DNA of 64,000 nucleotides from Pseudomonas sp. B21_DOA (GTDB lineage: Bacteria > Pseudomonadota > Gammaproteobacteria > Pseudomonadales > Pseudomonadaceae), in the NCBI GenBank assembly GCA_030544685.1, contig CP086683.1:1674001-1738000 (forward strand). The letters are read 5' to 3'. Within the stretch, counting starts at the first letter, position 1. Each line of letters opens with the position of its first letter. The notes beneath the pieces were generated by a model. That model was not told the DNA's origin. It searched no databases and worked only from the letters and a program-made list of their open reading frames with translations. Below, piece by piece: positions 11,050 to 21,024 of the stretch. The translations under genes and the position numbers were made by a program.

Positions 11050-12995
11050 TCAGACGCGGAAGGCTTGTACGGCCGTGTGCAGTCGGCCGCCTAGAACCAA
11101 CAGATTCTCGCCCTGTTCACGCCCCTGTCCGATGCGCAGCAGGTTATCCCCACCCAGTTGATGGATGCGTTCGCTGTGGTCGCGGATCTCGCTGACTGCG
11201 CCACTTTGCTGCGCGGTGACATCGGCGATGCGCACGGCGGTATCGGCGATGGTCTGGATCGCGCCGACGATTTTGTCCAATGCGCCGTCGGCCGCCTGCG
11301 CCTGATTGGCCGTGGCTTCGGCGTGTTCGACCTGCGCGCGCATGCCTTCGACCGATTGCCGGGCGGCGGTCTGCAGGCCGGCGATCAGCGTCTGGATTTC
11401 TGCCGTGGCCCCGGCGGTGCGTTGTGCCAGCGAGCGCACTTCTTCCGCGACCACGGCAAAACCACGGCCCATCTCCCCGGCGCGGGCCGCTTCGATTGCG
11501 GCGTTCAGGGCGAGCAGATTGGTCTGGTCAGCAATCGAACGAATCACCGTCAGCACGCCGCCGATGGTTGCTGATTCTTCTGCCAGATGTTCGATCATTT
11601 GCGCATTGCCCTGAACTTCACCCACCAGCGCATGCAGCCCGGTCAGGCTCTGGCCGATCACCGTCTGGCCATGCTCGACGGCCAGACCGGCATGACGGCT
11701 GGCGTCCGCAGCCTGCCGGGCATCGCCGGCCACTTGCTGAATGGTCGCCTCGAGTTCACCCAGCGAGTCGCGAATCAGCGCAGTGTCACCTGCCTGATGC
11801 TCGGCGCCGCTGTGCAAGTCATTGCTCAGTTCGGCGAGGTGCGGCTGCTGCCTGCGACTTGCTCGGCGTTGCCGCGAATGGTGCCGACCAGATCCACCAG
11901 ATAGGCGCGCAAGCGGTTGAGCGACGCTTCGATGTCGTGCAATTCGCGATTGGTCTTGCCCAGTTGGATGTCGCGACTGAAATCGCCCTCGGCCCAGGTC
12001 GACAGCGCCGGGGCGAGGTTGGTCAGGGTGCGGGCGAGGCGCCGCTGCAAGGTATCGATGAGCAGGGCGATCAGCAGAATCAGGCCGATCATCACACCTT
12101 GCATCATCCGCACTTCGCCCTGGATCTGCCCATGTTGCGCGCGTACCACCGGTTCGAGACCGGCGATGGCGTGCTGCACGCTGGCGATTTTGTCGTGGGT
12201 GGCGGCGCTGAGGTCGGCGCGTTTCTGGATCTGCTCGCGGGTGCGCGCCAGTTCCGCCGGATAGCGGCCAAGCAAGCTGTTCAGTTCGCGTTTGAGGGCG
12301 ACACCGGCATCTTCGGCGGCGGCTTTATCAGTGTTCTCGATGCCCATCAGCGCGGCGAAATCGTCACTGCTCGATTCGTTGCTGGCGACCACACCAAGCA
12401 AGGGCAGGGCATCGATGGCCTGGGCCTGGGCGCGCATGTTGCTCACTTCACGCTCGACATCGGCAGCCAGTTCACTGCGCCCGCTGCTGACCAGTTTGTC
12501 CCGCGCCAGCGACAGTTTGCCCAGATGCTGCGATGCGGCGAGCAGTGGTGCGAGATAAGTCGCGTTGCCATTGGCGTAGGTGTTTAGCTGGTCGAGGCTG
12601 GCGCTGAGTTCGCGTTCGGCCTGCAACAGCAGCGCCTGCGGATCGCCGGCCAGTTTGCCGGCGGCGAGCAGGTCGGTTTTGCTGAATTCATCAAGGCTCG
12701 ACAGGCTTGGCTGCACGCTGTCGGCCAGCGCCGGGGGCAGCTCACCCAGTTGCTTGTGCACGCTGTCGATGGCCTGGGCGGCGCTGCTCAGGCGCAGCGC
12801 GTCACCGCTGGCGAGGTAATCCTCGATGTTGCGCGCCACTTCATTCTGAAATTGTTGCGACAGCCCCAAGTAACGCTCCATCAAAAGATAAGGTCGTTCG
12901 AGGGCTTTTTGCGACCACCACAGCGTGGCGCCAAGGGCCACGCAGACGGCGACCAGCAGCAAAGTGTTGAGATTGGTGAGCAACTTCAGGCGCAT
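11050..12995 (-). CDS. ctpL: CtpL-type methyl-accepting chemotaxis protein; frameshifted
   Basis: Membrane chemoreceptor, about 648 aa when restored. Start ATG 12995 ([17 protein letters not shown]). TM1 is near residues 10-30. A long helical periplasmic domain of about 250 aa follows (size fits the helical bimodular class). TM2 is [16 protein letters not shown], then HAMP, then the signalling hairpin with [17 protein letters not shown]. The frame breaks at GG 11838-11839: after QVAGSSRT it should read [15 protein letters not shown]. One missing C/G restores it. Position between aroQ and gcbA matches PA4844 CtpL, linked to phosphate taxis in P. aeruginosa; the ligand here is inferred from context only. 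Confidence 0.85.
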
Positions 12996-13046
12996 GACGG
13001 CTACCAACGGCAGGAATGGTAAGCGCCTGAATTTATTGCGGTTCTA

Positions 13047-14717
13047 TTACAAGGTTATGACCGAATCAGTGGATTCCGATGAAAAAGTGGCACTTTGCTT
13101 TGACTGCCGCGCGGTCTGCACCCGATTGCGTCCGGCACCTTTGGCGCGGTACAGCGCCTCGTCGGCCTGGCTGGCCATCATCAGGCTGTCGGAGTCATCG
13201 CACATTTCCACCACGCCGGCGCTGAAGGTGCACCACAGATCCTGCGGCTGCGCCGGGTAATGAATCTCGGCGAAGCGCTGACGAATCTCGTCGAGGACTT
13301 TATGCGCCGCGTCGATATCCGTGTCGGGCATGACGATGGCGAACTCTTCGCCGCCGTAACGGCCGATGAAGTCGGTCTTGCGCAAACGCTGCTTGAGAAA
13401 CAGCGCCAGGCTCTTGATCACACGGTCGCCCATCGGGTGGCCGTGGCTGTCGTTGACCCGTTTGAAGTGATCGATATCGAGCATGGCAAAGCTCAGCGGC
13501 TTGTTCTCGCGGCGCGCACGGAACGAGCAGTCTTCGAGCAATTGCAGAATATGCGTGTGGTTGTACAGACCGGTGAGGCTGTCGCGGACCATCCGTGCTT
13601 TGAGGTTGCGCGCGCGGGCGGCGCGGTTGCGCACGGTGGTGATCAGGTGGCGTGGCTTGATCGGTTTGGTCAGGAAGTCATCGCCGCCCTCGCTCATGGC
13701 GTCGAGCTGCTTGTCCAGATCGTCCTCGGCCGACAGGTAAATGATCGGCACGCTGACGTAGCGGTCGTTGTGACGGATGACCTTGGCCAGCTCGGTGCCG
13801 GTGCAGGCCGGCATGTACATGTCGAGGATGATCAGGTCCGGCTGGAAATCCGCCAGTTCGGCCATTGCCTGAATCGGTTCGATCAGGGTGCGGGTGACAA
13901 TCCCGGCGCTGTTGAGCAGGCGCTCGGTGTGCAGGGCCTGGGCGCGCGAGTCGTCGATGATCAGCACTTTATAGGGCTCGTACTGGGCGACGCAGGTCAG
14001 CACTTCGATTTTTTCCAGCAGGCTCGAGGCTTCAAGGGTGCCGGTGAGGAATTCCTGGCCACCGGCGCGCACGGCGGCGAGGCGGGTCGGCGTGTCGGTT
14101 TCGTGCAGGCTGAAGAACAGCAGCGGCAGCGGTTCTTCGAGGCCGACCTGAGCTTCGGCGGCGAGTTTCAGGCCGATGCCGGGGCCACTGAAATCCACGT
14201 CCATGACAATCGCCGCGGGCAAGCGCTCGACCATCGACGAGCGAAACGCGGCGACACTGTCCAGCGCCTGTGCGCTCAGGCCAAAGAATTCGAGCTGCTT
14301 GGCCAGGCGTTCGGCGCGGTCGTGATCCTGCAACATCACGTAGATCGGCTTGCGCAGCGGCGGCAGGAACGTCTGGTCGAGCTGATCACCATGGCGCAGG
14401 CCAGTGCGCGACAGGCGCTGCATCAACCGATTCAGATCAGTGATCAGGCCGCTGCTGAGGCGCCCACGGTTGGCATCCACCGCTTGCAGCGACTGGCTGA
14501 TGTGGTGCGCCAACTGACTGTGTTCCGGCTGTTCAAAGCGCTCGGCAAAACGCAGCAGACGCAGATTCGCCTCGCTCAGTTCGGCGAGATCGACGGTGGA
14601 CCACTCACTGCGTTGCAGGCGCTGCCATATCTCAAGAATCTGACGTGCCTGATGAATTACCCGCTGGGCAAAGTGGTGCTTGAGACGCTCACGGCTGGGG
14701 TCTTCTGGCTCGGTCAT
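13047..14717 (-). CDS. gcbA: GcbA-type diguanylate cyclase with two receiver domains
   Basis: Makes cyclic-di-GMP and is linked to surface attachment and biofilm dispersal in Pseudomonas. 556 aa: an N-terminal helical region (~1-110), a first receiver domain with IVMDVDFSG, a second with VLIIDDSRAQ and LIILDMYMPACTG, and a C-terminal GGDEF domain with an active YGGEEFAIV motif. RKTD lies five residues before GGEEF, the standard inhibitory I-site, so product feedback is likely. Next to ctpL on the same strand. Identification rests on architecture plus conserved neighbourhood (PA4843). Confidence 0.92.
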   Translation of the reverse strand: MTEPEDPSRERLKHHFAQRVIHQARQILEIWQRLQRSEWSTVDLAELSEANLRLLRFAERFEQPEHSQLAHHISQSLQAVDANRGRLSSGLITDLNRLMQRLSRTGLRHGDQLDQTFLPPLRKPIYVMLQDHDRAERLAKQLEFFGLSAQALDSVAAFRSSMVERLPAAIVMDVDFSGPGIGLKLAAEAQVGLEEPLPLLFFSLHETDTPTRLAAVRAGGQEFLTGTLEASSLLEKIEVLTCVAQYEPYKVLIIDDSRAQALHTERLLNSAGIVTRTLIEPIQAMAELADFQPDLIILDMYMPACTGTELAKVIRHNDRYVSVPIIYLSAEDDLDKQLDAMSEGGDDFLTKPIKPRHLITTVRNRAARARNLKARMVRDSLTGLYNHTHILQLLEDCSFRARRENKPLSFAMLDIDHFKRVNDSHGHPMGDRVIKSLALFLKQRLRKTDFIGRYGGEEFAIVMPDTDIDAAHKVLDEIRQRFAEIHYPAQPQDLWCTFSAGVVEMCDDSDSLMMASQADEALYRAKGAGRNRVQTARQSKQSATFSSESTDSVITL

Positions 14718-15131
14718 ATCCTGACTACTAGTTAGGGTGCATGCTGAGATCGACTGGTGGCTCTATGCTAGCATCTCTTTTCCCTTAGACGAGTGTCGTA
14801 CGTCAATAATCTGCTGGACGACACGATTCAGTTTCTGACCGGGTGGTTTTCTCATGCACTTGCAGGTCAGTTCGATGCCCGAAATCCGGGCGCCCGACTT
14901 GAAGGTGGGGGCAGAGGCGTCGGGAATTCTCCATCGCTGCTCGGGCCGAATCCAGATCAGAGTGCACTGCGTTGCTGGCGTTGCCGTATCAGGGAATCCC
15001 TTAGTGTGTGGCGAAGCGTCATCCGGCCGCACCATTTGCGGCTTATCGTTAGCGACGGGTGCCCGGCCTTGGCACGTTGTTGTATGGTTGTGGTCGAACC
15101 GTTGAACCCAAGTGATTGAAAGGATATCGCC
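14718..15131. other. Intergenic region with no supported gene
   Basis: 414 bp between divergent gcbA and the DUF2333 gene. Short open frames exist on both strands but none has a convincing ribosome site or family resemblance. It should hold both divergent promoters; I could not fix their positions. Confidence 0.5.
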
Positions 15132-16199
15132 ATGCTGGACTGGAAAAACCGCGCGGGCAGCGCGCCTGAACGAGCCGCCGAGCCCAAGTCGGCCACCCGC
15201 AGCTATGTCGGCGGGCTGCTGTTCAGCCGGGCGCTGGCCACAGTGATCGGTCTGTACTTGCTGGTCACCATCGCGCTGGGCTGGTACTGGAGCCAGGAAC
15301 CGGAGCTGTTCCCGGTGGCGCAGAACGCCCAGGTCGCTGCCGAGAAGGAAGGCAAGCAAATGGTGGTCGGCTACACCACGGTCGAAACCCTGAAGACTGT
15401 TGCCGGCACCTTGCTCAACAAGCCGGGCGGTTACATTTCCAACGATCGTTTCCCGCCGGGCCTGTGGATGGACAACACGCCGAGCTGGGAATATGGCGTG
15501 CTGGTGCAGGTGCGTGACCTGACCCGCGCCCTGCGCAAGGATTTTGCCCGTTCGCAATCACAGTCCGCCGAAGACGCCGATCTGGCCAAGGCCGAACCGC
15601 GTTTCAACTTCGACAACAAAAGCTGGGTGCTGCCGTCCAGCGAGTCGGAATACCAGGAAGGCATCAACTCCCTGAGCCGTTATCAGTCGCGCTTGTCGGA
15701 TCCGAATCAGAAAAACGCGCTGTTCTACGCCCGCGCCGACAACCTCAACAACTGGCTGGGCGATGTCGGCACCCGTCTCGGTTCGTTGTCGCAACGCCTG
15801 TCGGCCAGTGTCGGTCGGGTCAAGCTCAATACCGCGCTGAAGACCGAAGTTCCGGCAGTTGGCGAAGTGCCGCAGGTTGACGAAGAAGTCGTGGAAACCC
15901 CGTGGATGCAAATCGACAACGTGTTCTACGAAGCACGCGGTCAGGCCTGGGCGCTGTCGCATCTGCTGCGCGCCATCGAAGTCGATTTCGCCGATGTGCT
16001 GGCGAAGAAGAACGCCACCGTCAGCGTGCGCCAGATCATTCGTGAACTGGAGGCTTCGCAAGAGCCGGTGTGGAGCCCGATGATCCTCAATGGCAGCGGT
16101 TTTGGCGTCTTGGCCAACCACTCGCTGGTCATGGCCAATTACATTTCCCGGGCCAACGCGGCGGTGATCGATTTGCGTCAACTGCTCAATCAGGGCTGA
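15132..16199 (+). CDS. DUF2333 family membrane protein
   Basis: Conserved gammaproteobacterial protein of unknown function (PA4842 type), 355 aa. One N-terminal membrane helix (LFSRALATVIGLYLLVTIAL) is followed by a large soluble domain, so it is probably anchored in the inner membrane facing the periplasm. Conserved stretches include NKPGGYISNDRFPPGLWMDN and WEYGVLVQVRDL. AAGGA precedes the ATG. The NUDIX gene starts 3 bp after its stop. Confidence 0.93.
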   Translation: MLDWKNRAGSAPERAAEPKSATRSYVGGLLFSRALATVIGLYLLVTIALGWYWSQEPELFPVAQNAQVAAEKEGKQMVVGYTTVETLKTVAGTLLNKPGGYISNDRFPPGLWMDNTPSWEYGVLVQVRDLTRALRKDFARSQSQSAEDADLAKAEPRFNFDNKSWVLPSSESEYQEGINSLSRYQSRLSDPNQKNALFYARADNLNNWLGDVGTRLGSLSQRLSASVGRVKLNTALKTEVPAVGEVPQVDEEVVETPWMQIDNVFYEARGQAWALSHLLRAIEVDFADVLAKKNATVSVRQIIRELEASQEPVWSPMILNGSGFGVLANHSLVMANYISRANAAVIDLRQLLNQG

Positions 16200-16202
16200 T
16201 TC

Positions 16203-16760
16203 GTGAGTCAAACAACCAGAGAGGCGGCCCATCGCGCCGCCTCGGACGCCGAACAGATCGCTTGGGTCGACGAGCATGACAACCTGCTCGGCGCGCTGGT
16301 GCGCTCCGATTTGCGCGAGCGCGGTCTGATTGGCCGGGGCACCTACATCATGCTGTTCAATTCCGCCGGTGAGCTGTGCGTGCACCGGCGCACGTTGAGC
16401 AAGGCGATTTACCCCGGGTACTGGGATGTTGCCGCAGGCGGCATGGTCCAGGCTGACGAAAGCTACGCCGAGTCGGCGGCGCGCGAGCTGGAGGAAGAGC
16501 TGGGCGTCAGCGGCGTCGAACTCACCGCTCACGATCACTTCTACTTCGAAGACACTGGCAACCGTCTATGGTGTTCGGCGTTTTCCGCCGTGTGGGACGG
16601 GCCGCTGAAACTGCAGCCGGAAGAGGTCCTTGAAGCGCGCTTCATTCCCGTCGAGCAGGTCATGCGCGAAATCAGCGAAAAGCCGTATTGCCCGGACTCT
16701 CTGGCCGCGCTGAAGCGCTATCTCAAGGCGCAGCAAAGCAACGTCGCAAAGAACACATGA
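16203..16760 (+). CDS. NUDIX hydrolase
   Basis: 185 aa from a GTG start directly after the DUF2333 stop, so translation is probably coupled. The Nudix box is complete: GGMVQADESYAESAARELEE followed by ELGV. The order and length fit the YfcD-like/isopentenyl-isomerase-like group (PA4841 type). The substrate is unknown; a nucleotide or isoprenoid diphosphate is the family expectation. Confidence 0.93.
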   Translation: MSQTTREAAHRAASDAEQIAWVDEHDNLLGALVRSDLRERGLIGRGTYIMLFNSAGELCVHRRTLSKAIYPGYWDVAAGGMVQADESYAESAARELEEELGVSGVELTAHDHFYFEDTGNRLWCSAFSAVWDGPLKLQPEEVLEARFIPVEQVMREISEKPYCPDSLAALKRYLKAQQSNVAKNT

Positions 16761-16945
16761 ATTGGCGCCGATTGGCACTTAGCAATCGCGATTTTTGCCG
16801 TTACACTGCGCGACCTTTTCAAACTGCACCGAACGCTTCCCATAAGCGCCGATGCAGTAGCGCTGCCCCTGCCTGAGTGGGGCTTCGCGGTCGCTGACCT
16901 TGCCCAAGGTTGCGATCAGTCTTTGTCCTCCCGAGAGGATTGCCG

Positions 16946-17317
16946 GTGGCCAAGAAAGCCGCATCCTTCGCCGCCCTGGGCGGCCTGGTATTTTCCACCG
17001 ACGCAGGTCGTCATTGCCCGGAATGCAGCAAACCGGTGGACGCCTGTATCTGCAAACAAACCGTGATCCCGGCCGGTGACGGCATTGCCCGCGTGCGTCG
17101 CGAAAGCAAAGGGCGTGGCGGCAAGACGGTGACCACCATCACCGGCGTGCCCCTGGCCGAAGACGCGCTCAAGGAGCTGGCGACGACGTTGAAAAAACGT
17201 TGTGGCACTGGCGGGGCGCTGAAGGACGGCATCATCGAAATCCAGGGCGATCACGTCGAGCTACTCCTGGCAGAGCTGATCAAGCACGGTTTCAAAGCGA
17301 AGAAGTCCGGCGGCTAG
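16946..17317 (+). CDS. SUI1/YciH family translation initiation factor-like protein
   Basis: 123 aa from GTG 16946 (VAKKAASFAALGG) with GAGAGGA upstream. A small Cys cluster (HCPECSKPVDACIC) lies in the N-terminal part; the C-terminal SUI1 fold shows SKGRGGKTVTTITG. Homologous to eukaryotic eIF1 and E. coli YciH, which affects initiation fidelity. Sits just before speA, as in PA4840. Confidence 0.93.
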   Translation: MAKKAASFAALGGLVFSTDAGRHCPECSKPVDACICKQTVIPAGDGIARVRRESKGRGGKTVTTITGVPLAEDALKELATTLKKRCGTGGALKDGIIEIQGDHVELLLAELIKHGFKAKKSGG

Positions 17318-17318
17318 C

Positions 17319-17402
17319 AGCCTCTGTGAAACCCTCCGGCGGCTTGATCCGGCTTCGAGTGTTCTCGGATCCGGCGTCGTTGCCATGGTTTTCACAGAGC
17401 CT
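17319..17402. repeat. Long inverted repeat between the SUI1 gene and speA
   Basis: GCCTCTGTGAAACC (17320-17333) faces GGTTTTCACAGAGCC (17387-17401) around a GC-rich centre. It may fold as a terminator-like stem or act in the speA leader. There is no clear T run. Confidence 0.5.
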
Positions 17403-17537
17403 GTTCATGACCGGTTTCTAAACTCCACGCAGTCAGTGCGGTCTACCGCCGCACTGACGAACCGTCATTTTCATTCTTTAGACTGCGCCGGCCTGCACTT
17501 CAGGCGACGCACTCTGACTTCTTTATAGGGGACTTCG

Positions 17538-19451
17538 ATGTCCGTACGACGCACACGTAAAGACGATGGCAGCCAATGGACAGTTGCGGACAGCCGCAGC
17601 GTTTACGGGATTCGCCATTGGGGGGCCGGGTATTTCGCGATCAATGAAGCCGGTCGCGTCGAAGTACGTCCGAACGGCCCGAGCAGCTCGCCCATCGACC
17701 TGTTCGAGCAAGTCGACCAATTGCGCAAGAGCGGTTTGTCCTTGCCGTTGCTGGTGCGTTTCCCTGACATCCTGCAAGACCGTGTCCGTCAGTTGACCGG
17801 CGCTTTCGATTCCAACATCGAGCGCCTGGAATACCAGAGCAAATACACCGCGCTGTACCCGATCAAGGTCAACCAGCAGGAAGCGGTGATCGAGAACATC
17901 ATCGCCACCCAAAACGTCTCCATCGGTCTGGAAGCCGGCTCCAAGCCTGAGCTGCTGGCGGTGCTGGCGCTGGCGCCGAAGGGCGGCACCATCGTCTGCA
18001 ACGGTTACAAGGACCGCGAGTTCATCCGCCTCGCGCTGATGGGCCAGAAGCTCGGCCACAACGTGTTCATCGTCATCGAGAAAGAATCCGAAGTCGGCCT
18101 GGTGATCGAAGAAGCCGCCTCGCTGAAGGTCAAGCCGCAGGTGGGTCTGCGCGTGCGGCTGTCGTCGCTGGCCTCCTCGAAGTGGGCGGACACCGGTGGT
18201 GAGAAATCCAAATTCGGTCTGTCGGCGGCGCAACTGCTGTCGGTGGTCGAGCGCTTCCGTGGCGCCGGCCTCGATCAAGGCATCCGCCTGCTGCACTTCC
18301 ACATGGGTTCGCAGATCGCCAACCTCGCTGACTACCAGCACGGCTTCAAGGAAGCGATCCGTTACTACGGCGAATTGCGCAACCTCGGTCTGCCGGTCGA
18401 TCACATCGACGTTGGCGGTGGCCTCGGTGTCGACTACGACGGCACCCACTCGCGCAACGCCAGTTCGATCAACTACGACATGGACGATTACGCCGGTGTT
18501 GTGGTCGGCATGCTCAAGGAATTCTGCGACGCGCAGAGCCTGCCGCATCCGCACATCTTCTCGGAAAGCGGCCGTTCGCTGACTGCGCACCACGCCATGC
18601 TGGTGGTGCAGGTCACCGACGTCGAGAAACACAACGACGAGATCCCGCTGATCGAGAACAAGGAAAGCCTGCCGGAAACCGTGCAATGGCTGGTCGATCT
18701 GCTTGGCCCGACCGACATCGAAATGGTCACCGAAACCTACTGGCGCGCCACGCACTACATGAGCGACGTCGCCGCGCAGTACGCCGATGGCAAGCTGACC
18801 CTGGCGGAAAAAGCCCTGGCCGAGCAGTGCTACTTCGCCGTGTGCCGTCGCCTGCACAACTCGCTGAAGGCGCGTCAGCGTTCGCACCGCCAGGTGCTCG
18901 ACGAACTCAACGACAAGCTGGCCGACAAGTACATCTGCAACTTCTCGGTGTTCCAGAGCCTGCCGGACACCTGGGCGATCGATCAGGTGTTGCCGATCAT
19001 CCCGCTGCACCGTCTCGATGAAGAGCCTCTGCGCCGTGCGGTGCTGCAGGATCTGACCTGCGACTCCGACGGCAAGATCAACCAGTACGTCGACGAGCAG
19101 AGCATCGAAACCAGCCTGCCGGTGCACGCGTTGAATGAAGGCGAAGATTACCTGCTGGGCGTATTCCTGGTCGGCGCCTATCAGGAAATCCTCGGCGACA
19201 TGCACAACCTGTTCGGCGACACCGACTCGGTGAACATCTACCAGAACGCCGATGGCAGCGTGTACCACGCCGGTATCGAAACCCACGACACCATCGAAGA
19301 CATGCTGCGTTACGTGCACTTGTCGCCGGAAGAACTGATGACCCACTACCGCGACAAGTGCGCCAGTGCCCGGATCAGTGCCAGCGAGCGCACGCAGTTC
19401 CTCGATGCCTTGCGTCTGGGCCTGACCCGCTCCTCCTATCTGTCTTCCTGA
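17538..19451 (+). CDS. speA: SpeA, biosynthetic arginine decarboxylase
   Basis: PLP enzyme converting arginine to agmatine for putrescine synthesis. 637 aa, normal for the family. The PLP-lysine segment is [18 protein letters not shown]. The substrate-binding regions [25 protein letters not shown] and [14 protein letters not shown] are intact, as is [14 protein letters not shown] near the C-terminal Cys. GGGGA precedes the ATG. A strong stem-loop follows at 19470-19519. Confidence 0.98.
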   Translation: MSVRRTRKDDGSQWTVADSRSVYGIRHWGAGYFAINEAGRVEVRPNGPSSSPIDLFEQVDQLRKSGLSLPLLVRFPDILQDRVRQLTGAFDSNIERLEYQSKYTALYPIKVNQQEAVIENIIATQNVSIGLEAGSKPELLAVLALAPKGGTIVCNGYKDREFIRLALMGQKLGHNVFIVIEKESEVGLVIEEAASLKVKPQVGLRVRLSSLASSKWADTGGEKSKFGLSAAQLLSVVERFRGAGLDQGIRLLHFHMGSQIANLADYQHGFKEAIRYYGELRNLGLPVDHIDVGGGLGVDYDGTHSRNASSINYDMDDYAGVVVGMLKEFCDAQSLPHPHIFSESGRSLTAHHAMLVVQVTDVEKHNDEIPLIENKESLPETVQWLVDLLGPTDIEMVTETYWRATHYMSDVAAQYADGKLTLAEKALAEQCYFAVCRRLHNSLKARQRSHRQVLDELNDKLADKYICNFSVFQSLPDTWAIDQVLPIIPLHRLDEEPLRRAVLQDLTCDSDGKINQYVDEQSIETSLPVHALNEGEDYLLGVFLVGAYQEILGDMHNLFGDTDSVNIYQNADGSVYHAGIETHDTIEDMLRYVHLSPEELMTHYRDKCASARISASERTQFLDALRLGLTRSSYLSS

Positions 19452-19469
19452 GACCCGATAGCGTTCCGC

Positions 19470-19519
19470 CCGGGTTGTCCGATTTTTTCCGCAAGCTGTG
19501 GAAAATTCGGACAACCCGG
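19470..19519 (+). terminator. Long stem-loop after speA
   Basis: CCGGGTTGTCCGA and TCGGACAACCCGG are perfectly complementary, and the inner TTTTTCC/GGAAAA extends the stem. No trailing T run is seen, so it may be a terminator or an mRNA-stabilising hairpin. Confidence 0.65.
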
Positions 19520-19683
19520 TGGGACATCTCCTGATTTTTTCACGAAAACCTGTGCGATCACGGTCAGCAAACTCATCTGGTCTGCTTTTCGCGTAGGTCA
19601 TTTCCTAAGTTGTACTTCGCCTCTCTACTCGGCCATGCCTCTCGGCGAGAATCCCCGGCCGCCCCTCCTCTAGAGATCCGCCC

Positions 19684-21024
19684 ATGTTCGATCCAGTCAA
19701 CGAGTCGTCGTTTCGTCTCGATGTAGCGGGCCTGTCCGACCCCTTCGAAGTTCTCGCCTTTACCGGAAGGGAAGCGCTCAGCGAACCCTTTGTCTTCGAG
19801 ATCGATGTGGTGATCGACGATCCGCATCTGGATCTTGCCGGCCTGCTGCATCGTTCTGCGTTCCTGTGCTTCGGCCCGCCCGGCCAGGGTGTGCACGGGC
19901 AACTGCACAGCCTTGTCCAGCATGAGCACAGCCATGGCCTGCGCTTGAGTCGCGTGCGTCTGGGGCCCAGGCTCGACTGCCTTGACCTGCGTTTGAGCCA
20001 GCGCATATTCAGCGGCCGCTCCGTGCCGCAGATCATCGACCAGGTCCTGCGTGAGCACGGCATCGTCGGGCTGCAACGACGTTTCGACCTGCACAGCGAC
20101 TACCCGGCCCGCACCTTCTGCACGCAATACCGGGAATCCGATCTGCAACTGCTCCAGCGCCTGTGCGCAGAGGCGCGTATTCACTATTACTTCGAGCATC
20201 ACCGCGACAGGCATTGTCTGGTATTGGGCGATGATCCGACGCGGATGCCGCAGGCAGACGTCGCGCGCTATCAGGGCGAGCATGAGCACCTTTGCGTCAC
20301 TCCAGCCGTACGCCAGTGGCAACTGCAAGAAGATTCACAGGCCGGCCAGCGCGGACCGAATGCCGAAGGCCACAGCGATTTGTCCGCCCTGCGCAGCGGT
20401 CAGTGGTTGCCGTTGGACGGCCATCCCTTCATCGAATGCAACCGCCCATGGTTGCTGACCCGCATCGAGCACCGTGCCGATCAGTCTCTCGAACCGCCCT
20501 ACGGTAATCGCCTGTTCGCGGCCGCGCGGGTGCCCGTCTTTGCGCCCGCCGCGACGCCAGCCAAGCAACGCATGCACAGCCTGCAGCGTGCCTGGGTGGT
20601 TTCGGTCGATGAAGCGCAACCCGATCGCTCGCGGCCGGTCGCGGTGCAATTTGACTGGCTGTATCAGGGCGAAGGCGCAGCGCCGAGCCATTGCTGGCTA
20701 CCGCTCGCACCAACCCTGAGCGAGTTGCCATCAGCGGCGCTGGCCGATGGCGTGGAGGTCGTGGTGAGTTTCCTCGAAGGCGACCCCGATCAGCCGATGG
20801 TCAGCGGCGTTCTCCAGCCTCCGGCGCTGGTGGAGGATACGGTTGAGGACGATGTCCCGTTGCCGGAGTTGCTGGTGAGCGATGGGTTGCAGCAGCTGTT
20901 GCAGTCCGGCGAGCCGTTGCTGCTGCTGTGCCTGATGCCGGGAGGTGGGAGCTTCAACCACTGTGCCGAGTCCGTGTGCAGTTGCCGGCTGTTGACCGCG
21001 CTTGATCAGAGCAGCGCAAGATGA
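19684..21024 (+). CDS. vgrG: Short VgrG-like type VI secretion tip protein
   Basis: 446 aa, shorter than the usual 600-700 aa VgrG. The gp27-like N-terminal half is clear (FRLDVAGLSDPFEVLAFTGR, FSGRSVPQIIDQVLREHGI, YRESDLQLLQRLCAEARIHY). It is followed by a gp5-like OB domain (PVAVQFDWLYQGEG, VVSFLEGDPDQPMVSGVL). The long beta-helical spike repeat is missing; the tail instead ends in a Leu-rich, Cys-containing segment. It overlaps the next gene by ATGA. No other T6SS structural genes are in the window, so this is an orphan tip module. Confidence 0.88.
   Translation: MFDPVNESSFRLDVAGLSDPFEVLAFTGREALSEPFVFEIDVVIDDPHLDLAGLLHRSAFLCFGPPGQGVHGQLHSLVQHEHSHGLRLSRVRLGPRLDCLDLRLSQRIFSGRSVPQIIDQVLREHGIVGLQRRFDLHSDYPARTFCTQYRESDLQLLQRLCAEARIHYYFEHHRDRHCLVLGDDPTRMPQADVARYQGEHEHLCVTPAVRQWQLQEDSQAGQRGPNAEGHSDLSALRSGQWLPLDGHPFIECNRPWLLTRIEHRADQSLEPPYGNRLFAAARVPVFAPAATPAKQRMHSLQRAWVVSVDEAQPDRSRPVAVQFDWLYQGEGAAPSHCWLPLAPTLSELPSAALADGVEVVVSFLEGDPDQPMVSGVLQPPALVEDTVEDDVPLPELLVSDGLQQLLQSGEPLLLLCLMPGGGSFNHCAESVCSCRLLTALDQSSAR

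Noticed and set aside
14793..15119. A 108-codon open frame upstream of the DUF2333 gene
   Set aside because: No ribosome site and no recognisable family; an overlapping frame on the same strand is equally open.
17523..19601. A 692-codon open frame antisense to speA
   Set aside because: It mirrors the codon pattern of speA, has no ribosome site and reads as a low-complexity shadow (many Gln, Arg, His, Val).
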